Assembly: GCF_036860695.1 (NCBI RefSeq)
Contig: NZ_JAYKGJ010000001.1
Span: 992,001 to 1,056,000, forward strand
Direction of reading: 5' to 3'
Length of the DNA stretch: 64,000 nt
From: Rosettibacter firmus
Lineage (GTDB): Bacteria > Bacteroidota > Ignavibacteria > Ignavibacteriales > Melioribacteraceae
Shown: one piece after another, positions 19,156 to 26,552 of the stretch
Numbering within the stretch: the first letter of the stretch is position 1
How the letters are laid out: each line of letters begins with the position of its first letter
Made by a program: the position numbers and the translations under genes
Notes under the pieces: generated by a model
Databases searched by the model: none
Told to the model about the DNA's origin: nothing
Seen by the model: only the letters and a program-made list of their open reading frames with translations

Positions 19156-21315
19156 TCATCTTATAACAATCAACTTTTTGTAAACGCTATCACCTTTCTT
19201 AAATATCAAATTGCCATTACTATCTTTATAATCTTCTGTAACTTCAATATGAATTATGTATAACCCGCTAACAATCACCTGTCGAGATGATGTTAATGAA
19301 TGCCAGAGTTCATCTCCGCTGTAATTTTTATGATCAATTGTTTCGATCAGTTCTCCAGATTCAGTAAATATTCTAATTTTGCAAACGGGAGGTAATCCAT
19401 AAAATGCAATTCTGTCTGGTGCATCGATGCCAAATTGCAAATCTCTTGCTCTAATATTGTAAGGATTAGGAACTATTCTAATGTTTGAAAGATTATTACC
19501 CGGTGAACGTGTAAGAAATGCTTCTCTGTTTGTCATTGTATAATATTTACTACTTACTAACGGAACACCAGGTTCAATGTCATTTGTTGAACCATCATCT
19601 TTAGATTGAATGTAATAGTAATAATTGAAACCTCGTTTAGCGGTTGTATCCAAAAAAGTAGTATTTGTATTATTCTTATCAGTCTCGAATATTAATGTAA
19701 AGACAGTATCAGTTCTTCCTTCGGCTCTATAAATTCTATAACCATTGAAATTTGGCCATGATCTTGCATTATCAGACCATTCCAATAATATACCTCCACC
19801 TGCAGATCTTACAATAAATCTTTCGGGTGGTGGTGGTGGTTGAGGAATATTAAAATTCCTATTAAAGTTATCCATAGCCCTTCTAAAAGCTTGGAAGAGT
19901 GAATCCTTACCGCTGAAAACCCATAAATTTTTATATAAATTTCTGTCATTCGTTGTAGAGCCATCAGGTAAAACATAAGGTGGGATTCTATTAAACCATT
20001 TATTTACAACCTCTCTATTTTTAGTTCTATCTATACCAGCTACAGCCTCGGCAACAACAATACGAATACTATCTCCTGGTTCTAAGTCATATGGACCAAA
20101 ACCTTGAGTTGCAGAATAACCTCCAGCATCATCTCCCCAAGTATTAGCAAAAGCAGTAGGTAAACCAGTTACTGGATCTTTACCAATTTGTTCAGCATGA
20201 CTCTGGCGTAGATGACCTCCCATCATAAATTCAGTGTATTTTCTTGTCATTAAATTTTCGTTATACTGGTCTACTGGTTGAACAGGGCTATCTGATCCAG
20301 TAAATATTGTAGTAATTGGTTGATTGGGGTCATCTGATTTATCTTTTGCAGATTTGTCAGCATGCAATACAACAACACCTGCAAAATTTGTCCCGGCCAT
20401 TATAGCACCATCTGGTCTCGGTTCACCAATATCTTCTGCAAGCCCTCCTCCAGGTCCATTAGAATGAGGACCATAATAAGCCCATATTGCCCTGAATGGA
20501 CCCGGATGATATGGTGTACCCATTACATCATTAATAGTATTTCTACCCCAACTTGCACCCTGTGGAAACCATCCTCTTGTGTATGCTTCGCCTGCAAATC
20601 CATATCTATATTCCCAGAAAAAAATTACACCTGTTAATTTTTTGGGTTTGCTTATTAATTTTGGTTTCCCCTCAGAGTTATCAATTATAAGTCCCGTATT
20701 CTTAAATGTATATTCATATATATAATAATTATCGTGATACTGTTGAGAAAATGCTAAAACTCGTCTTTTTATTGTTATACCTATATTTGTATGAACAACA
20801 TTTTCAAGAACTCTATCGGCAGGTAAATTTGGATCAACTTCATCTACTTCATCATCATAATCTCTGTTCGATGCATTTATATCATCTACTATTACTTGTG
20901 GATGTTCAAATTTTCCAATTAATTTAAGTTTCTCCTGATATACATCGCTTCCTAAGTAAACTTCTCTTGGTCCAATACAAATTACTTTATATGGAAATGT
21001 TTTTCCTTTCAGCGTTCCTGTTTCTTCTACATAATTTGTTGTACCTATCCAGAGTGCCTTAGAAGCACTTACACCTTTATTGTTAATATATTCAGAAGGC
21101 CAGATTAAACCATCTAATTGATCAACATTTACAAACCCACTTCTACCTCTGCGCCCAAATTCAATTTCTGCTCCTGCGCTCGAAAACCAATTTCGTAATG
21201 ACCCAACAGAAATCCATTTGACTTCTTGCTGTTGAGTACCATATACCTGTGCATTAGATGATTTATATGTCACAATTATCATTATAAGCAATAGCATTAA
21301 ATAAATTTTCTTCAT
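19156..21315 (-). CDS. Large secreted protein with fibronectin type III domain and sorting-type C-terminus
   Basis: This 719-residue protein has a signal peptide (about 1-22), a long N-terminal region of about 480 residues that I cannot assign to a named family, a proline run (IPQPPPPPE) and an FN3 domain (about 500-590; GGGILLEWSDNARSWPNFNGYRIYRAE region). The C-terminus from about residue 620 (IRIVPNPYN, RIFTESGELIETI, SGLYIIHIEV, KKLIVIR) resembles T9SS or FlgD-like sorting domains. AAGGAG precedes the ATG. It starts 19 bp after the TonB receptor gene and overlaps the longer frame of the PorV-like gene, so it is clearly part of the operon. It is probably exposed at the cell surface. Confidence 0.8.
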   Translation of the reverse strand: MKKIYLMLLLIMIIVTYKSSNAQVYGTQQQEVKWISVGSLRNWFSSAGAEIEFGRRGRSGFVNVDQLDGLIWPSEYINNKGVSASKALWIGTTNYVEETGTLKGKTFPYKVICIGPREVYLGSDVYQEKLKLIGKFEHPQVIVDDINASNRDYDDEVDEVDPNLPADRVLENVVHTNIGITIKRRVLAFSQQYHDNYYIYEYTFKNTGLIIDNSEGKPKLISKPKKLTGVIFFWEYRYGFAGEAYTRGWFPQGASWGRNTINDVMGTPYHPGPFRAIWAYYGPHSNGPGGGLAEDIGEPRPDGAIMAGTNFAGVVVLHADKSAKDKSDDPNQPITTIFTGSDSPVQPVDQYNENLMTRKYTEFMMGGHLRQSHAEQIGKDPVTGLPTAFANTWGDDAGGYSATQGFGPYDLEPGDSIRIVVAEAVAGIDRTKNREVVNKWFNRIPPYVLPDGSTTNDRNLYKNLWVFSGKDSLFQAFRRAMDNFNRNFNIPQPPPPPERFIVRSAGGGILLEWSDNARSWPNFNGYRIYRAEGRTDTVFTLIFETDKNNTNTTFLDTTAKRGFNYYYYIQSKDDGSTNDIEPGVPLVSSKYYTMTNREAFLTRSPGNNLSNIRIVPNPYNIRARDLQFGIDAPDRIAFYGLPPVCKIRIFTESGELIETIDHKNYSGDELWHSLTSSRQVIVSGLYIIHIEVTEDYKDSNGNLIFKKGDSVYKKLIVIR

Positions 21316-21334
21316 ATTTATAGCTCCTTATCGT

Positions 21335-24300
21335 TTACAGATTAAACGAAATATTAATACCAAAGAACACCTGTCTCGGATTTAAGAAATTAAACGAAGT
21401 ATTGTTTGGCATATCGATATATGCTTTATCTTCAAGAATTTTTTGCATCTTAGCATTATCAACTTCAGACCATTCATTATTAACATAATTCATGTATTTC
21501 TTTGTAGTCTTATCATAATAGATTACTATAGGATTCGGATTGGATACTTCATAAACATTTACAACCTGTTCTATAGGCTGGTATGGAACTCCTTCTTTTC
21601 TATAATCACCAACTCTATCGTTACCTGGTATATTATCATATGCTGGACTTGGAGGTAGATGTAAGGATTGCAAATAGAATAATTGATCAAAATTATCATA
21701 AAAGCCGGCACCGGATAATCTCTTGAAATTAAACAAGTTTCTAACATCAATTAAAAATGTAATCTGGAAAGGCTTAAGATCAACAGTCTTACTTAATAAT
21801 AAATCAACATTCCAGTAGTCTGTAACCTGAACATTATTAATTATTTCTCTAATACCATTAGGATTATAAGTTATATATTCTCCTGCTCTCCATTCACCAA
21901 GAATATTTAATGTCCAGTTACCAAATGGATATAAACCGCCAAAACTTGGACCATATTGTGAAGGTGTAAAGAATGTGAGGTTTAAATTTGCTCTCGGTTG
22001 AGGAACAGGTTTTTGTTGATATAATGTAATTGTATTTTGATCTATTAATTTTTGTTGACTTGGATCTTCATTAATAACCTGCTTACCAAATGCACCTCTT
22101 GTATTAACCTGATATGTATAAGTTAAAAATCCTCTTATCCAATTGCCGCCAGTTTTCTTTAATGTAATTTCAAGTCCTCGAATATCTTCATAGCTGTTAT
22201 TATTAGCTCTGAAATAGCCTATCCCTTTTCTATCGCTCAGATATTGTGTAAATGAAAGTTGATTGGAAATATCATTATAAAAAGCTGAGATTTGAATTAA
22301 AAATGTATTAAACAGCAAATGGTCGTAACCCAATTCATAAGAAATTGTTTTTGCTTGTTGTAAATTCGGATCTCCATAATTCAATAGTGTTCCATTTGAT
22401 GCTCTTCCCAATCTAAATATTTCTTCGTAAGCTGGTAATTGTTTGAAGTGACCAAAATTAAAGTACAATTTTGAATTCTCTGTAATAGGATGTGAGATAC
22501 CAAGTCGTGGACTAAAAGCAAGATCAATTTTGGCTCTCTTTTTTGGATATTCTTTGTTGGGATTATAACTTGAAGAGAAAAATGTTTTATCGAATGGATC
22601 AACATCATACCAATCGGTATTTGGATTACTTAAATCCATCCTCACACCAACATTAGCAACAAATCCAAAAGCTTCAATTTTATCTTGTATATATGCCGAA
22701 ATTCGATAAGGATTCCAGCGTTCTTTTACATAATTCAAATCGTTAAAGTAAGTATTAACAGCTCCATAATTAAGATTAAGATCATAGTAAGCAAACTCAA
22801 CTCCTGCTTTAATTAAATGAATATGAGTAATTTGATTTGTATAATTAGCTTTGATTAGAGTTGAACTTAATCTGCTCGTGTCTCTTATAGTTGAAGAATG
22901 TCCACCAAAAAACATTCCTGTTAAACCAGTTAGAGGGCGAGGATCAAATCCAAATGGCGCTTCGTCAACAAAATATCCTGGCACAATTTCATATTTTTTT
23001 GTTGTATCTCTTTGTCTGATTGGTCCTGTTTTATAAGCTCTTAATACATGTTCAAAACTTACTTCTAATAACGACTTATCACTTAGAAAATTTGTTAGTT
23101 TACCAGCAAATGTAGCATGATTAAGTATTGCCTGACTATACCATGAATCTGTAAATATACGACTCGGTCTTTGTTCATTTGTTATCTCTGCAATTGTATA
23201 TGGTGTTCGCATAAACGCAGTAGGACTCCAGAACTGAACACCATTTATTCCCCACGCAGGATTATTAAACTGGCTATCATCTCTATTCATTGCTACATTA
23301 AAGGATTTTCCTGTATTTGCACTTATTACTAATTTTAGTTTATTGCTTATATCAGAGTTCAACTTTAAGGAGTAATTATACTCCAGGTAATCCGGACGAC
23401 TTAAAGGAATAAGGAGTGCTTCGCGATTATACCAGAAACTTGTAAAGAATCTTAGATTACCTAAACTTTTACTAATTACTGGTATTGGACCTCCAAAGCT
23501 TGCATCGATAATATAATCTGGTTCAATTGTAGGCCTTCTTCTTCTTTCCCACATCCACACTTTTTGAGCTGCAGCAGGAGAAAGATCATTATTTGGATCG
23601 TTATCACTTAATAATTTCTGCGATATAGCATTCCATCCTTCAAAACGTGGATATTGTCTTTGAGTATATATATCCCAGGCTCCATTTTCCGTTCCTGTCC
23701 ATGCTACTGCAGGATCTAAATAAGGTCTATTCCACATTGAATTAGGATCAAATACAGAAATCCCAAAATGCTTTGGTGTGGGTGGGCTATACTTCACATT
23801 CACTGCACCGTAATAATTATTGATACTTCCTTCTTTCTGGATTATGTTGACAATTCCAGATCTAACCTGACCATACTCTGCATTAAAGCCTCCTCGTTCA
23901 ATTGAAATTTCCTGTATTGAACTTAATGCTAAAGTTGTAATTGGTGAATTATTTCTCGGATCTCTTAATGTTACTCCATCAACCTGAAATAATAATTGTG
24001 TTGCACTGCCACCTCTAATTACAAAACCTTCTTCCACTCCTGCTTGTAGACTTGCAATTCTATCAATCCTTGTTATAGGCAAAGTTGTAATTTCTTCTGA
24101 TCTAACTGTAGCAACACTTGTCGAAACATCTTTTTTAACTATTTCTCTTTCGGCTGTTATAACTATACTTCCTAATTCAATAGCTTCTGGAACCATTTCA
24201 ATATTTACTGTAGATGTCTGATCAATTCTTACTTCAACATCATTTACAGTAACAGTAGCATAACCAACCATACTGGCAACAATTGTCTGTAACCCTGGTG

Positions 24301-24514
24301 GAACATGAAGTATTACATAATAACCATCTACATCTGTAGTAGCACCCAATGTTGTCCCTTTTACAACAACATTTACACCGATTAAAGGTTCTTTTGTTTG
24401 TTTATCAACAATTCGACCGGCAATTTTTCCTGTTGTACCTGCTATCGATATACCAACATAAACAACTACGCAAATGAACATCATTAAAATTATTCTGTAT
24501 TTCTTTTCCCTCAT
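21335..24514 (-). CDS. TonB-dependent outer-membrane receptor with CarboxypepD_reg-like N-terminal domain (SusC-like)
   Basis: The protein of about 1059 residues has a signal peptide, a carboxypeptidase-regulatory-like domain (GKIAGRIVDKQTKEPLIGVN, about 28-110), a plug domain (ITRIDRIASLQAGVEEGFVIRGG, QVDGVTLRDPRNN, ISIERGGFNAEYGQVRSGIVNI) and a long beta-barrel ending in a typical terminal strand (FFGINISFNL). These receptors import glycans or other large nutrients using TonB energy. AAAAGGAG runs directly into an upstream ATG, so I prefer the ATG two codons later, which has correct spacing. The gene lies 29 bp after an SSS symporter gene and is followed by secreted partner genes, but no SusD gene is present. 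Confidence 0.92.
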   Translation of the reverse strand: MREKKYRIILMMFICVVVYVGISIAGTTGKIAGRIVDKQTKEPLIGVNVVVKGTTLGATTDVDGYYVILHVPPGLQTIVASMVGYATVTVNDVEVRIDQTSTVNIEMVPEAIELGSIVITAEREIVKKDVSTSVATVRSEEITTLPITRIDRIASLQAGVEEGFVIRGGSATQLLFQVDGVTLRDPRNNSPITTLALSSIQEISIERGGFNAEYGQVRSGIVNIIQKEGSINNYYGAVNVKYSPPTPKHFGISVFDPNSMWNRPYLDPAVAWTGTENGAWDIYTQRQYPRFEGWNAISQKLLSDNDPNNDLSPAAAQKVWMWERRRRPTIEPDYIIDASFGGPIPVISKSLGNLRFFTSFWYNREALLIPLSRPDYLEYNYSLKLNSDISNKLKLVISANTGKSFNVAMNRDDSQFNNPAWGINGVQFWSPTAFMRTPYTIAEITNEQRPSRIFTDSWYSQAILNHATFAGKLTNFLSDKSLLEVSFEHVLRAYKTGPIRQRDTTKKYEIVPGYFVDEAPFGFDPRPLTGLTGMFFGGHSSTIRDTSRLSSTLIKANYTNQITHIHLIKAGVEFAYYDLNLNYGAVNTYFNDLNYVKERWNPYRISAYIQDKIEAFGFVANVGVRMDLSNPNTDWYDVDPFDKTFFSSSYNPNKEYPKKRAKIDLAFSPRLGISHPITENSKLYFNFGHFKQLPAYEEIFRLGRASNGTLLNYGDPNLQQAKTISYELGYDHLLFNTFLIQISAFYNDISNQLSFTQYLSDRKGIGYFRANNNSYEDIRGLEITLKKTGGNWIRGFLTYTYQVNTRGAFGKQVINEDPSQQKLIDQNTITLYQQKPVPQPRANLNLTFFTPSQYGPSFGGLYPFGNWTLNILGEWRAGEYITYNPNGIREIINNVQVTDYWNVDLLLSKTVDLKPFQITFLIDVRNLFNFKRLSGAGFYDNFDQLFYLQSLHLPPSPAYDNIPGNDRVGDYRKEGVPYQPIEQVVNVYEVSNPNPIVIYYDKTTKKYMNYVNNEWSEVDNAKMQKILEDKAYIDMPNNTSFNFLNPRQVFFGINISFNL

Positions 24515-24543
24515 GTTCATCTCCTTTTCATTTATAATTTTTT

Positions 24544-26091
24544 CTATATATTAAGTAGATTTGTTATATCTACAACCAACATATAAACCGGGAATACAAA
24601 TAATAATTTTTCTTCAATGCTTTTTTTTGAAACCGATTTTGAAGGTAATACTAATCGTGCTTTGCTTAATAGAAGCAATAAAATGAATGAAAATGAGAAG
24701 ATAAAAATTGAATACTCAAGAAAATCCAGATTTATCAACCATTTCAATACAATAAAACTAAATTGATATTTGCTGAAAAATATTTCGCAAATAACTTTAA
24801 AGGCTATTAGAATTAAACCGGAAAGAAAAATTGAAATTGCCGCACTATTCGGGATAGAATTAAATAATAATCCCCCTAACAAAAATGCAGCTATAATTGA
24901 AATTACATAGAAAAATAGATTGAATAGATTAAAATAAAATCTAACTTCGCCATAACTTACAACTGATAGTAATAGTATCGATATAAACAACAATACTATT
25001 ACTGTAATTCTTCCAACCAGTACCAGTTCACGTTCTGATACATTTGGTTTTAAAGCACTATAAAAATCAAATGTTAAAAGATAGGCTGTATTATTGAAGC
25101 AGCTTAATAATAAAGATGTTAACACAAACATTAAGGTAATTATAAATGCTCCTTTCATGAACTCTGGTAAAAAGCCTTCTCCTGAAAATATATTCTTAAT
25201 CTCTTCTGAAGTTTTTTGTGGGAATAAATTAAAAATGATAACAGCAATAAGAGTAAAAAACAAAACAGGAATTATTTGATATAACATCGAAACTATCGAA
25301 GACCTTTTCAGATAATCAATATTCTTTACAGTAATAGTTCTCTGAATCATAATTTGATCGGCACATACAAACCAGAATCCTAATATCAAAAAAGCCAGTA
25401 ATGATTTTATAATTGATACGTTTAAATTAGAACTCAATAACGGCAGATATAAAAATTCATTTGTCCCGAATTTGTCTGCTTGATATTGATGAAAAAACCA
25501 GAAAGCAAATCCAATAGTAAAAAGTGCAATAAACAACATATTAAATGCGTTGATGTAGAGTTCTGCTTTTAATCCAGAGATGATTAGTGATATGCATGAT
25601 ATAATGAGAAAGAATAAAAGTGTAAAGTAAGAATCGAGATTGGTAAATAAATTAATTAATATATTTCCGGCTGCAAGTACTAAAACAAGTCGAATACCAA
25701 TATTTATGAATATGTATGTTGAAGAAATTATATGTCGAAAAGTTTTATTATATCTGATTTCAAAGTATTGTGGGATTGTCTTAATATTTATTTTTGAATA
25801 ATAAGGAATTAATATCCAGCCATAGATATAAAATAAAAATGCTGTGATTATTCCATAAATTACAGGAAACCCTCCAAGATATCCGGATCTTGTTAATCCC
25901 AGAATATAAGGACTGATGAAAGTGGCAGCTGTTAGAGAGATTCCATGAGTTATCCAGTGAATACTTTTATCTGCAAAGAAATATCTTTCCGAATTCATTT
26001 CTTTAATAATCGATAAATATATACTTACTGCTATCATCAACAGTGGATAACAAAAAAATAAAATGAATTCTATTATGGATATCTCAAACAA
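24544..26091 (-). CDS. Sodium:solute symporter (SSS family), first gene of the TonB operon
   Basis: This 515-residue membrane protein has about 13 predicted helices and SSS features such as SERYFFADKSIHWITHGISL and GFWFVCADQIMIQRTITVKN, which matches the QR(Y/A)LxA-type segment of the family. It is only distantly similar to the other symporter of the window. The start is TTG, supported by AAAGGAG with 5-nt spacing; no better ATG exists close by. With the TonB receptor it could form a two-step route: outer-membrane uptake, then sodium-driven passage through the inner membrane. The solute is unknown. Confidence 0.87.
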   Translation of the reverse strand: MFEISIIEFILFFCYPLLMIAVSIYLSIIKEMNSERYFFADKSIHWITHGISLTAATFISPYILGLTRSGYLGGFPVIYGIITAFLFYIYGWILIPYYSKINIKTIPQYFEIRYNKTFRHIISSTYIFINIGIRLVLVLAAGNILINLFTNLDSYFTLLFFLIISCISLIISGLKAELYINAFNMLFIALFTIGFAFWFFHQYQADKFGTNEFLYLPLLSSNLNVSIIKSLLAFLILGFWFVCADQIMIQRTITVKNIDYLKRSSIVSMLYQIIPVLFFTLIAVIIFNLFPQKTSEEIKNIFSGEGFLPEFMKGAFIITLMFVLTSLLLSCFNNTAYLLTFDFYSALKPNVSERELVLVGRITVIVLLFISILLLSVVSYGEVRFYFNLFNLFFYVISIIAAFLLGGLLFNSIPNSAAISIFLSGLILIAFKVICEIFFSKYQFSFIVLKWLINLDFLEYSIFIFSFSFILLLLLSKARLVLPSKSVSKKSIEEKLLFVFPVYMLVVDITNLLNI

Positions 26092-26552
26092 ATTAACTCC
26101 TTTTACTCTGCCTCGAAGTATTGTTTAATAGCCTTAAATCAATGATTATACCAAGAGATAAAAGCAAAAGAAAATCTTATTAAAACGCTTAAGTAATGAG
26201 CTGGTTATTTCAAATTGATAAAAGGATGATGTGCAGGCTAAATCAAAATGATAAAATAAATTTATGTGAGTCTATAGTGGTTGTAATCTTAATACAAAAT
26301 TTTCTATTAAACTACTTAATTAAATTTTAGAAAAATTGCTTATGCTTTTATTTGCATGATAAAAATTTTATCCAATCTTTTATCAAAAATATATAACGAT
26401 ATTCAAATAATAATTATTTATTCAAAAAAATTTACAAAATGAATCAGGTATAATTATTGACAAAAAATTAAGTTTATGAATCTACCTTCATACACACTCC
26501 AAATTCGCCTGTAGAAATTTTCTGCAGGCGATTTTATTTTGTAATTTGAACA
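26092..26552. other. 461-bp divergent intergenic region
   Basis: This region carries the control sites for the minus-strand uptake operon and the plus-strand CotH gene. On the minus strand, TATTTTTG at 26391-26384 fits the TAnnTTTG promoter element and would give a leader of nearly 290 nt. An inverted repeat TTGTA-N7-TACAA lies at 26281-26297 and could be an operator. On the plus side a TATAAT-like segment lies at 26450-26455 and a terminator-like hairpin at 26506-26530. I see no gene of normal size, tRNA or repeat here. Confidence 0.5.
26476..26542 (+). promoter_or_regulatory. Leader hairpin with possible 12-codon leader peptide before the CotH gene
   Basis: A hairpin of 11 bp (one G-T wobble) with a 3-nt loop spans 26506-26530, begins CGCCTG and ends CAGGCG, and is followed by ATTTTATTTT. 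It looks like an intrinsic terminator pointing into the CotH gene, whose ATG is only 22 nt away, leaving no room for a promoter. A short frame from ATG at 26476 encodes MNLPSYTLQIRL and stops at TAG 26512-26514, inside the left arm of the hairpin, as leader peptides do in attenuators. It has no ribosome binding site, and so short a frame can occur by chance. Confidence 0.4.

Noticed and set aside
19133-19159. Upstream ATG start for the PorV-like protein
   Set aside because: It has no ribosome binding site and adds charged residues before the signal peptide; GTAGGAG fits the GTG at 19132.
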